This document shows positions 8,926-18,168 of a DNA stretch of 64,000 nucleotides, piece by piece. Made by a program: the position numbers and the translations under genes. This DNA is from Pseudomonas silvicola. GTDB lineage: Bacteria > Pseudomonadota > Gammaproteobacteria > Pseudomonadales > Pseudomonadaceae. The notes under the pieces were generated by a model. The model had not been told where the DNA came from. It ran no database searches and saw only the letters and a program-made list of their open reading frames with translations. The DNA is taken from contig NZ_CP093280.1 of assembly GCF_026651855.1 (NCBI RefSeq), positions 2,458,001 through 2,522,000 of the forward strand. The letters run 5' to 3'. Within the stretch, counting starts at the first letter, position 1; every line of letters starts with the position of its first letter.

Positions 8926-9570
8926 TCAGGCGTTTGGCGGGTTGATCCTGTCGACCCAGGCGTAGGCCCTTTCCGTGGCCGGACGCGCCTTGATGGCCAG
9001 GAACCAGCGCTTGAGGTGGGGGAAATCATCGAGGTTCTGGCTCTGCCGCTCGTAAGGTACCACCCACGGGTAGATGGCCATGTCGGCGATGCTGTAGTCG
9101 TCGCCGGCAACGAAGGCGCGGTCGGCCAGGCGTTTGTCGAGCACGCCATACAGGCGCGCGGTTTCGTCGATGTAGCGCTTGATCGCGTAGGGGATCTTTT
9201 GCGGGGCAAACACATTGAAATGGTGGTTTTGCCCTGCCATTGGCCCCAGGCCGCCCATCTGCCAGAACAGCCATTGCAGCACTTGTTCTCGGCCGCGCAG
9301 GTCCGTGGGCAGGAATTGCCCGGTTTTTTCGGCCAGGTACAACAGGATGGCGCCGGATTCGAACAGCGAAATCGGCTCGCCGCCATCGGCCGGCTGGTTG
9401 TCGACAATGGCCGGAATGCGGTTGTTGGGGGAAATCTTCAGGAAGGCCGGCGCGAACTGTTCATTCTTGCCGATATTGACCGGGTGAACCTGGTACTCGA
9501 GCCCGGCTTCTTCCAGAAACAGGGTGATCTTGTGGCCGTTGGGGGTGGTCCAGTAATGCAGATCGATCAT
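8926..9570 (-). CDS. yfcG: Nu-class glutathione S-transferase / disulfide-bond oxidoreductase (YfcG type)
   Basis: The 214 residues comprise an N-terminal thioredoxin-like domain (MIDLHYWTTPNGHKITLFLE; IPAIVD then SLFESGAILLYLAEKTG near residues 70-85) and a helical C-terminal domain with GLGPMAGQNHHF and the N-capping segment YSIADMAIYPW. The Thr-Pro-Asn-Gly-His start and LQWLFWQMGGLGP block mark the YfcG/YghU group, which binds two glutathiones and reduces disulfides or organic peroxides. The gene stands alone, with the same orientation as quiP. Confidence 0.9.
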   Translation of the reverse strand: MIDLHYWTTPNGHKITLFLEEAGLEYQVHPVNIGKNEQFAPAFLKISPNNRIPAIVDNQPADGGEPISLFESGAILLYLAEKTGQFLPTDLRGREQVLQWLFWQMGGLGPMAGQNHHFNVFAPQKIPYAIKRYIDETARLYGVLDKRLADRAFVAGDDYSIADMAIYPWVVPYERQSQNLDDFPHLKRWFLAIKARPATERAYAWVDRINPPNA

Positions 9571-9693
9571 GAAACGCTCCAGAGTCCAAGGGGCTTTCTT
9601 CTGATCGACTGTTTTACTCCGTCGCGGTTTTGTTGCAAAGCGTTCAACGTTGCCCGCAGCCGACGCCGGGTGGCGTGGCTGCGGTGAATTCGA

Positions 9694-9903
9694 TCAGGCG
9701 CCGTGGCACTTCTTGAACTTCTTGCCGTTGCCGCAGGGGCACGGGTCGTTGCGGCCGACGTCTTTCAAGGTATTGCGCACGGGCTCCTGGGGGGCGTGGT
9801 TGCAGTGTGGGCCGTGTACATGGCCATGGTCATGATGGTGACCATGATCGTGCTCGTGGTCATGGTTGCAGTCTGGGCCATGGACATGGGGTTGCTGAGT
9901 CAT
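9694..9903 (-). CDS. Small histidine-rich SEC-C zinc-motif protein
   Basis: The 69-residue protein has two parts. Residues 5-37 are almost entirely His, Asp, Gly and Cys, including two HGPxCNH units; residues 48-68 form a SEC-C motif, [19 protein letters not shown], with the CxC...CH zinc ligands. SEC-C tails, as at the end of SecA, bind zinc and act as protein-interaction modules. The His-rich arm could hold additional zinc, nickel or cobalt. No function is established from context; the neighbours are a GST and an unknown protein. Confidence 0.82.
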   Translation of the reverse strand: MTQQPHVHGPDCNHDHEHDHGHHHDHGHVHGPHCNHAPQEPVRNTLKDVGRNDPCPCGNGKKFKKCHGA

Positions 9904-9984
9904 CTGGGCGTCTCCGAAATAGATCGGGCGATTATCTCACTGGCGCCGGGGGTGTTGATAGGGGGGAGGGAGGGCGAAAAGGCG

Positions 9985-10602
9985 TCAGGCCGCCAGGCGC
10001 AGGTTGTTGACGATCAGCGGCCGTGCCCATTTGGTGTCGTAGGCGAACGCCTTGTCCTGCTCGGCCAGCGTCTGCTCGTCGTAGGGCACGTGCTTGTCGG
10101 CCAGGTCCCACTCGAACTCGGCGATCGGCAGGAACAGCGACTTGGGCGTCGGCGCAGGTCCTGGCTCGGGCTGCGGCTGGTTGGCGTTCATCACGACGGG
10201 GCGTACCCAGCCGTTGTCGAAGTCCAGCTGCTTTTGCTGGTCGACGATTTCTTCCGGCGGGTAGGGCGGCGCGGGTTTGTCCAGCAGTTCGGTCTCGAAC
10301 TCGGCCTTGGGCAGGAATAGCGGCTCGGGTGGCCGTACTTCGGTGTCCTGTACGTCGCACAGGCGCTGGGAGAGAATCTGGGCCAATACATCACCCCCAC
10401 CGGCCGGCTCGACCTCAGGGTCTTGCGCCTCGGCAGGCAGCGTCAGGTTACCCTCGGACTGGTCGCCGACCTGCTCGGCCATGGCCTGGGCGAAGAAGTC
10501 CGACCACAGGTGGCTGATGCCACCCAGTGCCTGGGTATTCTGGCGGCTGAAGTCGCCGTGGGGCGAAATGTAGCCGATCGATGTGGTCTGAAGGTTGCTC
10601 AT
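9985..10602 (-). CDS. Unrecognised protein with two copies of an about 46-residue motif
   Basis: This 205-residue acidic protein has no signal peptide or membrane segment. Residues 95-141 and 156-201 are diverged copies of one motif with pattern LFLPxAEFExxLxDK, then PY/YP, Q.K, a Trp-x-Arg-Pro core and a closing Asn. They are joined by a Pro/Glu-rich linker (PQPEPGPAPTPK). The N-terminal 60 residues are Gln/Ser-rich. Start 10602 is the ATG at which the protein-like sequence begins; a longer frame to 10989 runs through rsmJ and is rejected. It diverges from rsmJ, and the two start codons are only 92 bases apart. Confidence 0.78.
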   Translation of the reverse strand: MSNLQTTSIGYISPHGDFSRQNTQALGGISHLWSDFFAQAMAEQVGDQSEGNLTLPAEAQDPEVEPAGGGDVLAQILSQRLCDVQDTEVRPPEPLFLPKAEFETELLDKPAPPYPPEEIVDQQKQLDFDNGWVRPVVMNANQPQPEPGPAPTPKSLFLPIAEFEWDLADKHVPYDEQTLAEQDKAFAYDTKWARPLIVNNLRLAA

Positions 10603-10694
10603 GGCACGTAAGGGCACTGGCTCTGGCAAAATACCGGACATATTCGTTATCGGCCGCTTGGGCCGATCTTTAACTTTTTTGAGTAGTGGATTCC

Positions 10695-11477
10695 ATGGCA
10701 CAGCAGCAAGCGGCGGTTCGTATCCGCGTCGAGGCCCAGAACGGCGCCCTTCAACCGGTGGCACAGCAGTGGGCGGAGCGCCTGGCCCTGCCCCTGGCCA
10801 TTGACGACGCTGAATTTGCCCTGCAGGCCACCGAGGCCGGCTTGCAATTGCAACAGCTGGGCGACGATGCCCCAGGGCCGGTGCGGGTGGACTTTGTCGA
10901 GGGCGCGGTGGCCCACCGGCGCCTGTTCGGCGGTGGCAGCGGGCAGATGATCGCCAAGGCCGTGGGCGTTCAGCAGGGGGTGCGCCCACGCGTGCTGGAC
11001 GCCACCGCAGGCCTGGGCAAGGACGCCTTCGTGCTGGCCAGCCTGGGCTGCGCCATGAGCCTGATCGAACGCCAGCCCATTATCGGCGCGTTGCTGGAAG
11101 ACGGCCTTGCCCGCGCGGCGGGGGACCTGGAGGTGGGTGCGATCGTCGCCCGCATGCAGTTGCTCAAGGGCAATTCCATTGACCTGATTCGCGCGTGGGA
11201 AGGCGAGCCGCCACAGGTCATCTACCTGGACCCCATGTTCCCTCATCGTGAGAAGAGCGCCCTGGTGAAAAAGGAAATGCGCCTGTTCCGCCCGCTGGTA
11301 GGCGACGACATGGACGCCCCGGCGCTGCTGGCCGCCGCATTGGCACTGGCCAGCCACCGGGTGGTGGTGAAGCGCCCGCGCAAGGCCCCGTGCATCGAAG
11401 GGCCGAAGCCGAGCCACAGCCTGGAAGGCAAGTCGAGCCGCTATGATATCTACCCCAAGAAAGCCCTCAAGGCCTGA
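10695..11477 (+). CDS. rsmJ: 16S rRNA (guanine1516-N2)-methyltransferase RsmJ
   Basis: The 260-residue SAM-dependent methyltransferase shows the [19 protein letters not shown] block near residue 63, SAM-binding motif [18 protein letters not shown] near residue 99, and catalytic-motif [21 protein letters not shown] near residue 177, with C-terminal [12 protein letters not shown]. It methylates G1516 of 16S rRNA. I chose ATG 10695; a GTG three codons earlier (10686) is possible, and neither has a strong ribosome-binding site. Confidence 0.92.
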   Translation: MAQQQAAVRIRVEAQNGALQPVAQQWAERLALPLAIDDAEFALQATEAGLQLQQLGDDAPGPVRVDFVEGAVAHRRLFGGGSGQMIAKAVGVQQGVRPRVLDATAGLGKDAFVLASLGCAMSLIERQPIIGALLEDGLARAAGDLEVGAIVARMQLLKGNSIDLIRAWEGEPPQVIYLDPMFPHREKSALVKKEMRLFRPLVGDDMDAPALLAAALALASHRVVVKRPRKAPCIEGPKPSHSLEGKSSRYDIYPKKALKA

Positions 11478-11497
11478 GCGACGCTGCAAGGTTGGTA

Positions 11498-11520
11498 GTC
11501 CTACAGACGTCTAGTAGGAC
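11498..11520. other. Inverted repeat between rsmJ and the TonB receptor
   Basis: GTCCTAC (11498-11504) and GTAGGAC (11514-11520) flank an inner AGACGTCT palindrome (11505-11512). It lies 21 bases after the rsmJ stop and about 80 before the receptor start. It has no T-run, so it may be an operator for the receptor rather than a terminator. I saw no second copy in the window. Confidence 0.5.
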
Positions 11521-11601
11521 CCTTCCTGATTTTCTCGGCGCCGGTTTTTTCGCGTTTCAGGCCCATAAACTTCCCCCTCGATTTTGGGGAGGAACTGTTT
11601 C

Positions 11602-13779
11602 ATGGCACATCAAAAACAAGGGGCTGCAAGGCCGGTTACCGGCCTGGCGTTGATGTCGTGCTCCTGGCTGGCACTCGCCGAAGGCGCGCCGCTGGAGCTT
11701 GAATCGCTGCGGGTAGAGGCCGAACGCGAGCGCCAGCGCGCCTACAAGACCGAGCGCTCGGCCTCGGCCAAGCTCAGCGAGCCGCTGCTGGAGGTGCCGC
11801 AGACGATCACGGTGGTGGGCGAGCAGATCATGCGTGAGCAGAATGCCCTGAGCCTGCGCCAGGTGCTGTCCAACGTTTCCGGCATCACCTTCGCCGCGGG
11901 CGAAGGCGGCGGCGGCTCCGGCGACCTGATCAACATTCGTGGTTTCAATGCCTCCAGCAACGTGCTGCTCGATGGCCTGCGCGACAGTGCCCAGACCACC
12001 CGCAGCGACAGCTTCAACCTGCAGGCCGTCGAGGTGATCAAGGGCCCCAACTCGGTGTTCGGTGGCGCCGGCACCACGGGCGGCAGCGTCAACCTGGTGA
12101 GCAAGACACCCCAGCCCGAGGCGTTCACCGAGTTGGGCGCGGGCTTGGGCACCGATCAGTACCGCCGCCTGACCCTGGACACCAACCAGCCGCTGCCGGG
12201 CGTGGGGAGCGGCAGTGCCGTGCGTCTCAACCTCATGGCCCACCGCAATGATGTGCCGGGGCGCAAGCAGATCGATCGCGAGCGCTGGGGGCTGGCGCCC
12301 TCGGTACTGCTGGGGCTGGGGGAAGATACCCGTCTGACCCTCAGCTACTACCACCAGCAGGATGACAACCTGCCGGACTATGGTCTGCCGACGTTGCGGG
12401 GCAAGGTGCTGGACGGGGTCTCCCGTGACAGCTACTTCGGCTGGCGCAACCTGGACAAGGACCACATCACCACGGACCGGCTCAGTGCTGTGTTCGAGCA
12501 CGATTTCGACGACGGCCTGTCGCTGCAGAACACCCTGCGCTACGCCCGGGTCGATCGTAGCGGCGTGGTGTCGGCGTCGCATGTCAACCAGGCGGGGCTG
12601 CCACCGGGCAAGTACCGGCCTGCTGGCCCTCAGGGCTACGGTCGCGACACCGTGACCGACCAGTGGCTCAACAGCACGAGCCTCACCAGCCGGTTCGACA
12701 CATTCGGTGTCGGCCATGCCCTGGTGACGGGGCTGGATGTCTCGTATGAGCGCTACCGGCGTGACACCAACGGTTACGCCAAGGTGGGCCTGAAGGACGG
12801 CCCCGTCCATGACCTGGCCAACCCGCCAGGTTACTGGCACGGGCCGCTGGACCGCACCCGCGGTGCCTCGGTTCGCAACCGCCTGCAGACCACCGGGCTG
12901 TATGTGTTCGACACCCTGAGCTTCACCCCCGAGTGGGACCTGGTACTGGGCCTGCGCCATGACTGGATCGACGGCAGCAGCCTGGAGCGCAAGCCAGGTG
13001 GTGCGGTGGGGGAGCATGAAACCCGGGACACCTTCCTCAGCCACCGCGCCGGGCTGGTGTACAAACCGGCGCCCAATGGTCGCGTGTACCTGGCCTATGG
13101 CAACTCGTTCAACCCTAGCGCTGAAAACCTGGTGACCGGGGGCTATGGCGTGACCCGGCAGACGCGCAAGGTGGCGCCGGAGACCAGCCGAACCTGGGAA
13201 CTGGGCACCAAATGGGAGATGTTCGAGGGCGGTTTGCAACTGGACGCGGCGCTGTTTCGCATGCAGAAGGACAACGTGCGCGAGAAGCTTGAAACCGGCG
13301 AGTCGCTGCTCGCGGGCCTGCAGCGGGTGCAAGGGGTGGAGCTGGCTGCAACCGGCCGTTTGAGCAAGCAGTGGCAGGTGTTCGCCAACTACAGCTTCCT
13401 GCATAGCGAAACCCTGAAGTCGCGCACCCATCCGCAGGCCGTGGGGCAGGCACTGGCCAACACGCCGCCACGCTCATTCAGCCTGTGGACGGCCTATCAG
13501 CTGTCTGATGACTGGCGCGTGGGGTACGGCGCGCGTCATGTCAGCGAGCGCAACCTTCGAAACGACGAAAGCTACAAGCTGGATGGTTACTGGGTGCACC
13601 AGGCCATGGTCGGCTACCGCGTCAGCCCGGAACTGGACCTCCAGCTTAACCTCGACAACCTGCTGGACACCCGGTACATCGAGCGGGTGCGGTCGGTGAC
13701 AGGTAGCAATACGCGGTCTTCGGCAGTGGAGTATGGGGATGGGCGTTCGGCGGTATTGGCGGCGGTTTATCGGTTCTGA
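11602..13779 (+). CDS. TonB-dependent siderophore receptor, catecholate-type
   Basis: The 725-residue outer-membrane protein has a signal peptide (cleavage likely after LALAEG), a plug domain with VPQTITVVGEQIM and the plug hallmarks DLINIRGF and VEVIKGPNSVFGGAG (residues 60-180), then a 22-strand barrel ending in an aromatic residue (YRF). No secretin/STN extension is present, so it probably does not signal to an ECF sigma factor. Barrel features such as GYGVTRQTRKVAPE resemble Fiu/FepA-like catecholate receptors, but the ligand is not certain. Start 11602 is preceded by GGGGAGGA. I found no good Fur box upstream; a 23-base dyad lies there instead. Confidence 0.88.
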   Translation: MAHQKQGAARPVTGLALMSCSWLALAEGAPLELESLRVEAERERQRAYKTERSASAKLSEPLLEVPQTITVVGEQIMREQNALSLRQVLSNVSGITFAAGEGGGGSGDLINIRGFNASSNVLLDGLRDSAQTTRSDSFNLQAVEVIKGPNSVFGGAGTTGGSVNLVSKTPQPEAFTELGAGLGTDQYRRLTLDTNQPLPGVGSGSAVRLNLMAHRNDVPGRKQIDRERWGLAPSVLLGLGEDTRLTLSYYHQQDDNLPDYGLPTLRGKVLDGVSRDSYFGWRNLDKDHITTDRLSAVFEHDFDDGLSLQNTLRYARVDRSGVVSASHVNQAGLPPGKYRPAGPQGYGRDTVTDQWLNSTSLTSRFDTFGVGHALVTGLDVSYERYRRDTNGYAKVGLKDGPVHDLANPPGYWHGPLDRTRGASVRNRLQTTGLYVFDTLSFTPEWDLVLGLRHDWIDGSSLERKPGGAVGEHETRDTFLSHRAGLVYKPAPNGRVYLAYGNSFNPSAENLVTGGYGVTRQTRKVAPETSRTWELGTKWEMFEGGLQLDAALFRMQKDNVREKLETGESLLAGLQRVQGVELAATGRLSKQWQVFANYSFLHSETLKSRTHPQAVGQALANTPPRSFSLWTAYQLSDDWRVGYGARHVSERNLRNDESYKLDGYWVHQAMVGYRVSPELDLQLNLDNLLDTRYIERVRSVTGSNTRSSAVEYGDGRSAVLAAVYRF

Positions 13780-13798
13780 TGCAGGTGATCAGGCGTTA

Positions 13799-13876
13799 TC
13801 TCAACAATCTTGAAAATTGAGAGATGATCGTTTGTCTGCTGTATTGCTGTCTCAATAAACATGAATATTGAGACAG
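13799..13876. promoter_or_regulatory. Two tandem dyads, TCTCAA-N12-TTGAGA
   Basis: Two sites with identical half-sites and identical 12-base spacers lie at 13799-13822 and 13850-13873, centres 51 bases apart. The second extends to an 11-bp perfect stem (CTGTCTCAATA, 13847-13857, with 13866-13876). The region is AT-rich and sits between two convergent genes. It could be a double operator, or two hairpins at the 3' ends. No T-run follows. The factor is unknown to me. Confidence 0.55.
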
Positions 13877-13941
13877 TATCCGTGAATCCGCCACTTTGCC
13901 CTGACAAACCTGGCAGTAATTCAGCCACCTCCCCAGATGCG

Positions 13942-13974
13942 GCAGCGGCCATCAGGCCGCGTCACGGCCGCTGC
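13942..13974 (-). terminator. GC-rich hairpin after the DUF4197 gene
   Basis: GCAGCGGCC (13942-13950) pairs with GGCCGCTGC (13966-13974), 20 bases after the DUF4197 stop codon. There is no U tract, so it may be only a 3'-end stabiliser. Confidence 0.45.
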
Positions 13975-13993
13975 GCAGCATCAGGTGCACGCA

Positions 13994-14683
13994 TCAGAGT
14001 GCGCTGAACACCTTCTTCGCCAAGCTGGTCGCCGCCTGCGCCGGGTTTTTGCGGATGCTGGCTTCCTGGTTGGCGATTTCCTTGAACAGGCCGTTCAGCG
14101 CCTGTTCGGTCACATAGCCTTCAAGGTTAGAGTCCTTGGCATCGATCACGCCCAGGCTGGCGGCCTGGCCGGCGAAGCTGTTGAACTTCTGCGCCAGGCC
14201 GACCTTGTCGGTGGCCTGTTTGACGATGGGCAGAAACTTGGCGCGGATCTGTTCCCGGCTGGTCTTGCTCAGGTACTGGGTGGCCGAGTCGTTACCACCG
14301 GTCAGGATGCCCTTGGCATCGGTCACGGTCATCTTCTTCACGGCGTCTACCAGCAGTGCCTGGGCTTGCGGCATGGCGGCTTCGGCCGCCTGGTTCATGC
14401 TGGTTTCCAGGGCGTCAACCTGGCCGCCCATGCCGAATTTCTTCATGGTCTTGGCAGCCTTGCCCAGTTTGCCGGGCAGTTCGATGCGCACGTCCGGGTT
14501 GTTGCTGAAGCCACCGGGGGTGCCCAGTTGCTTGACCGCCACCTGGGCACCCTGGGTCAGGGCGTCCTTGAGGCCGCCGCTGGCGTCACCCTGTGACAGG
14601 CTGGAGAGATCCAGGGCGAAGGCGTTGGCGCAGAGCAGCAGACCGGCCATCAGGCCGGTGGCAGTGAGGGAGCGACGAAGCAT
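13994..14683 (-). CDS. Exported DUF4197 protein
   Basis: The 229-residue protein has a clear signal peptide (cleavage after ANAFA) followed by a helical, Lys/Ala-rich body matching the DUF4197 family, which is common in pseudomonads and other proteobacteria and has no assigned function. The family hallmarks NPDVRIELPG and QALLVDAVKKMTVTDAKGIL are present. It shares strand with the YbaY-like lipoprotein gene 10 bases upstream and is likely cotranscribed with it. Confidence 0.88.
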   Translation of the reverse strand: MLRRSLTATGLMAGLLLCANAFALDLSSLSQGDASGGLKDALTQGAQVAVKQLGTPGGFSNNPDVRIELPGKLGKAAKTMKKFGMGGQVDALETSMNQAAEAAMPQAQALLVDAVKKMTVTDAKGILTGGNDSATQYLSKTSREQIRAKFLPIVKQATDKVGLAQKFNSFAGQAASLGVIDAKDSNLEGYVTEQALNGLFKEIANQEASIRKNPAQAATSLAKKVFSAL

Positions 14684-14693
14684 GGCAGCGTCC

Positions 14694-15110
14694 TTATGGG
14701 GCGGTGGTGGGTTGACTGACGGGGTTCAGGCGAATGCGCAGCGGCTGCGCGTCCTTGCCATCCAGTTGCACGGTGTGCTGCTCGGTGCTGATGAACAACA
14801 GCTGACCCTGGGATTCGATGCGGGCGCTGACCGCATAGCGATGGCCGGGCTGCACCTGCCGCGGGTCATATCTGAGCTGGAAGGGCAGGGGCACCTGGCC
14901 CTTGATCGGGCCGTTCTGGCTGGCCAGTACCTGGGCTGGAGCGTCGGCCAGTGACACGTCCTGCAGGCTGACGCTGAGGGTGGCCGACGGGGGCAGTGCG
15001 ATGCGCTGCAGGTAGAACACCTCACCGTCCAGGCTGGCCTGGGGGGCGCCATCGAACGAGCTGCACGCGCCCAGCAGGGCGCTGAGCAGTACCAGAGTGA
15101 GTTGTTTCAT
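14694..15110 (-). CDS. YbaY-family lipoprotein
   Basis: The 138-residue protein has a lipoprotein signal with lipobox LGAC (Cys16) followed by SSFDG, whose Ser at +2 predicts outer-membrane sorting. The rest is a beta-rich domain with LDGEVFYLQRIALPP and the LRYDPRQVQPGHRYAVSARI block typical of YbaY. The family is of unknown role. It is the first gene of a probable two-gene operon with the DUF4197 gene. Confidence 0.85.
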   Translation of the reverse strand: MKQLTLVLLSALLGACSSFDGAPQASLDGEVFYLQRIALPPSATLSVSLQDVSLADAPAQVLASQNGPIKGQVPLPFQLRYDPRQVQPGHRYAVSARIESQGQLLFISTEQHTVQLDGKDAQPLRIRLNPVSQPTTAP

Positions 15111-15173
15111 GGGCGGATCTCCGTATCGGGTGCAGCGAAAGAGTGCACAGGATACGGATAATCGCCGCTGACT

Positions 15174-17657
15174 TCAGCTTCCCTGAAAGGCTTCATCGCT
15201 GCGGTGCAGTGCCACCTGGCGAATCGATAGGCGCAGGTCGGCCGGCAGTACCCGCTTGGCGGCCCCTTCAGCCAGTTCCCCCAGCCCCTCCAGGTAACCC
15301 AGTTTGCCGTCTGTGTCGCGGCTCAGCACGCCTTGGTCGAGCAGGGTCTGAATGAAGTGGCGGAACAGGCTCTTGTCGAAGAATTCCGGCGCATTCAGGC
15401 CATGCAGAATGGACAGGCGCTGGGCCATGATGGTGCACAGGTCTTCCAGGGCTTCGGCAGTGAGGGTGTTCTGGCCGCTGTTGAGCAGCAGGGCGATGGC
15501 CATGTAGAAGCGTTGCAGGGTCTGGTTGATGCTGCGCGACAGCAGCGTCAGCAGCACGAATTTGCGCGAGCTGGGTGCGGACCGTTGGTAGATGTCGTTC
15601 TCGACCCGCAGCAGGCCCTGTTCCACAAAGGCGCCCAGCCACTGGTCGATGACGCCTTCGAGCTCGTCCACCGACCAGCGAATGAACAGCTCCGACTGCA
15701 GGTACGGGTACAGGGCCCGGGTGTATCGCAGCAACTGGTCACGGCTCATGCGTGCGCTGCTTTGGAAGAAGCTGGCCAGTAGCGCGGGCAGGGCGAAGAT
15801 GTGCAACACGTTGTTGCGGTAGTAGGTCATCAATACTGCGTTCTGCTCGCCCAGGTAGAGAATCTTGCCCAGGGCGTCACTTTGTTCGGACAGCAGGTCC
15901 ATGGCCTTGACGTGGTCGATCAGCGCACGGCCATCGCCTTCGGGCAGGGTGGTGTGGGGCGAATAAGGCACCTTGCGCAGCAGCGCCAGGTACAGGTCCA
16001 GCACCCGTGCCATGGCGGCATCGTCCAGGGCCAGGCGTGTAGTGGACAACAGCGCCAGCGCCACCAGGTTCACCGGGTTGATGGCCGCGGCTTCGTTGAG
16101 GTGGCGGGCCACCTGGGCGCCCAGGCGATGGGTGGTTTCATGCAACCACTGGGGCTTGAACTGCGGGCCGTGGTCCTGTTCGCGCCAACCGGGTTGCTCG
16201 GCGTCGAGAAACTCGGCGAGGCGGATCGGTTCGCCGAAGTTCACCGCCACCTGGCCGAAACGCTGCTTGAGCGCACCGATGACCTTGAAAATGTCGAAGA
16301 TCGACTCCTTCTTCTTGCTGGCCCCACGCAGCTCGCCCAGGTACGTACGACCTTCCAGTACCCGCTCGTAGCCGATGTACACCGGCACGAAGACGATGGG
16401 CATGCGCGAGGAGCGCAGGAAGCTGCGCAGGGTGATGGCCAGCATGCCAGTCTTGGGTTGCAACATGCGCCCGGTGCGCGAGCGGCCGCCCTCGACGAAA
16501 TACTCCACCGGGAAGCCCTTGGTGAACAAGGTGTGCAGGTATTCGTTGAACACCGCCGTGTACAGCGGGTTGCCCTTGAAGGTACGACGCATGAAGAACG
16601 CGCCACCGCGGCGCAGCAGGCCACCGATGACCGGCATGTTCAGGTTGATGCCCGCGGCAATGTGGGGGGGCGTCAGGCCGTTGCGAAACAGCAGGTAGGA
16701 CAGCAGCAGGTAATCGATGTGGCTGCGATGGCAGGGTACATAGATGAGCTCGTGCCCAGGGGCAATCGCCTGCACGCCCTCGAGGTGGTTGACCTTGATG
16801 CCGTCGTAGATCTTGTTCCAGAACCAGCTGAGCACTACTTCCAGGAAACGGATGGCGGTGTAGGTGTAATCCGAGGCGATTTCGTTGCCATAGCGCAGCG
16901 CCTGCGCTTCGGCCTTGGCCAGCGGGATGTTCTGCCGCTCGGCTTCTTCACTGATGGCCTGCCGCACCTGGCTGTCGTGGATCAGGCCCTTGACCAGGTT
17001 GCGGCGGTGGGAAATATCCGGACCGATGACCGCGGCCTTGAGGTTACGAAAATGCACCCTCAAGAGGCGTTGGGCCAGGCGCAGGGTGCGCTCGTGGCCC
17101 TTGTTCTGGGCAACCAGTTCGCGCAAATGGATAGGTGCGGAGAATTGCACGCGGGTCTTGCGGCCCAGGATCAGGATGCTGATCAGCCGGCGCAGACGGC
17201 CTGTGACCGCCCAGCTGTCGGCGAACAGCAGCTTCCAGGGGCTGGACTCGCTGGCGGGCGATTGACCCCAGAACACGCTGACGGGAATGATTTGTGCATC
17301 TTCTTCGGCATTCTGGCTGATGGCGGCTATCAACCGCTCCAGCGTCGGCGGTGCGCCACGCTTGTCCTGGCGCCCCAGCCAGTCGGGTTCCGGGGTGAGG
17401 TAGAAGAAGGCGGCAGGCTCGATCCGGTCGCCCACGGCTACCGGCAACACTGGGCGCGGTAGCCCGGCCTTGGTGCATTCGGTGTCCAGCACCGCCAGGT
17501 CACTGGCCGACGGCGACTGCAACACATAGAACACCGGCCGGCTGCGGTCCAGGTTCAGGGTGAAAGACGACTGGTTGATGGTCTCGGAACGAACCCACAG
17601 GTACAGCAGTCGGCGCAGGGTGCCAAAGGCAAAGCGGCGGAACGGGAAACGGGTCAT
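15174..17657 (-). CDS. plsB: Glycerol-3-phosphate 1-O-acyltransferase PlsB
   Basis: The 827-residue membrane-associated enzyme makes the first acylation of phospholipid synthesis, transferring an acyl chain to sn-glycerol-3-phosphate. The acyltransferase blocks are in order: [14 protein letters not shown] (HxxxxD) near residue 306, [20 protein letters not shown] near 386 and [11 protein letters not shown] near 421. It is collinear with P. aeruginosa PlsB. Start 17657 ([12 protein letters not shown]) matches the family N terminus; the frame continues to 17732 without support. It is divergent from the cold-shock gene. Confidence 0.95.
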   Translation of the reverse strand: MTRFPFRRFAFGTLRRLLYLWVRSETINQSSFTLNLDRSRPVFYVLQSPSASDLAVLDTECTKAGLPRPVLPVAVGDRIEPAAFFYLTPEPDWLGRQDKRGAPPTLERLIAAISQNAEEDAQIIPVSVFWGQSPASESSPWKLLFADSWAVTGRLRRLISILILGRKTRVQFSAPIHLRELVAQNKGHERTLRLAQRLLRVHFRNLKAAVIGPDISHRRNLVKGLIHDSQVRQAISEEAERQNIPLAKAEAQALRYGNEIASDYTYTAIRFLEVVLSWFWNKIYDGIKVNHLEGVQAIAPGHELIYVPCHRSHIDYLLLSYLLFRNGLTPPHIAAGINLNMPVIGGLLRRGGAFFMRRTFKGNPLYTAVFNEYLHTLFTKGFPVEYFVEGGRSRTGRMLQPKTGMLAITLRSFLRSSRMPIVFVPVYIGYERVLEGRTYLGELRGASKKKESIFDIFKVIGALKQRFGQVAVNFGEPIRLAEFLDAEQPGWREQDHGPQFKPQWLHETTHRLGAQVARHLNEAAAINPVNLVALALLSTTRLALDDAAMARVLDLYLALLRKVPYSPHTTLPEGDGRALIDHVKAMDLLSEQSDALGKILYLGEQNAVLMTYYRNNVLHIFALPALLASFFQSSARMSRDQLLRYTRALYPYLQSELFIRWSVDELEGVIDQWLGAFVEQGLLRVENDIYQRSAPSSRKFVLLTLLSRSINQTLQRFYMAIALLLNSGQNTLTAEALEDLCTIMAQRLSILHGLNAPEFFDKSLFRHFIQTLLDQGVLSRDTDGKLGYLEGLGELAEGAAKRVLPADLRLSIRQVALHRSDEAFQGS

Positions 17658-17843
17658 AAGGCCTGTGCTTGCTTGAAACGGATGATCGGCACTGTACAGG
17701 GTCGATCGTCTGGCAAAAAGCGCCGCCGTCATAATAATTGTGACAGGCGCGGCCTACACTCGGCTGCGCCTGGCAAAGGAGCGCCGGCCCTTGAGGGGCG
17801 GGCAACAGCGGGTCCATAAATAGAAATGAACGGAGTAGTGCCG

Positions 17844-18053
17844 ATGTCGTCTCGTGAGACAGGAAGCGTCAAGTGGTTCAACGATGCCAAGGGCTATGGC
17901 TTTATCCAGCGTGAGGGTGGGGCGGATGTGTTCGTGCATTTCCGCGCCATCCGCGGCGAGGGGCATCGCTCGCTGGTAGAAGGGCAGCAGGTGGAATACG
18001 CCCTCGTCGATGGCCCCAAGGGCCCGCAGGCCGAGGACGTGCAGGGTCTCTGA
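17844..18053 (+). CDS. Cold-shock domain protein (CspA family)
   Basis: The 69-residue single cold-shock domain begins [23 protein letters not shown]1 (KGYGFI) and RNP2 (VFVHF) are intact, so it should bind single-stranded RNA or DNA as a chaperone. GGAG eight bases before ATG 17844 fixes the start; an ATG at 17826 precedes that site and is rejected. The domain lacks the usual FVHFSAI, having FVHFRAI, and carries [11 protein letters not shown], typical of a divergent pseudomonad paralogue. Whether it is cold-induced cannot be seen. Confidence 0.93.
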   Translation: MSSRETGSVKWFNDAKGYGFIQREGGADVFVHFRAIRGEGHRSLVEGQQVEYALVDGPKGPQAEDVQGL

Positions 18054-18069
18054 GGACTGCGCTGCACTT

Positions 18070-18151
18070 CTGCAGGACCAGGCGAAGCTGGGGAAAAGGA
18101 AGGCCCGTTTGATCGGGTTACCCGCTTCCCGCGCTTCGCTCGGTCCTGCAG
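18070..18151. repeat. REP-like inverted repeat after the cold-shock gene
   Basis: Imperfect arms beginning CTGCAGGACCAGGCGAAGCT and ending in a GCTTCGCTCGGTCCTGCAG complement enclose a short spacer. The core resembles the element at 2.9 kb, with GGACC...GAAGCT...GGGAAAAG. It lies between two convergent genes. Confidence 0.65.
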
Positions 18152-18168
18152 GGGGATTGCCTGGGAAT

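Noticed and set aside
11478-11601. Fur box before the TonB-dependent receptor
   Set aside because: No stretch resembles the 19-base GATAATGATAATCATTATC consensus closely enough to report.
15801-17462. 553-residue open frame opposite plsB
   Set aside because: Antisense shadow; composition artefact with no recognisable motif.
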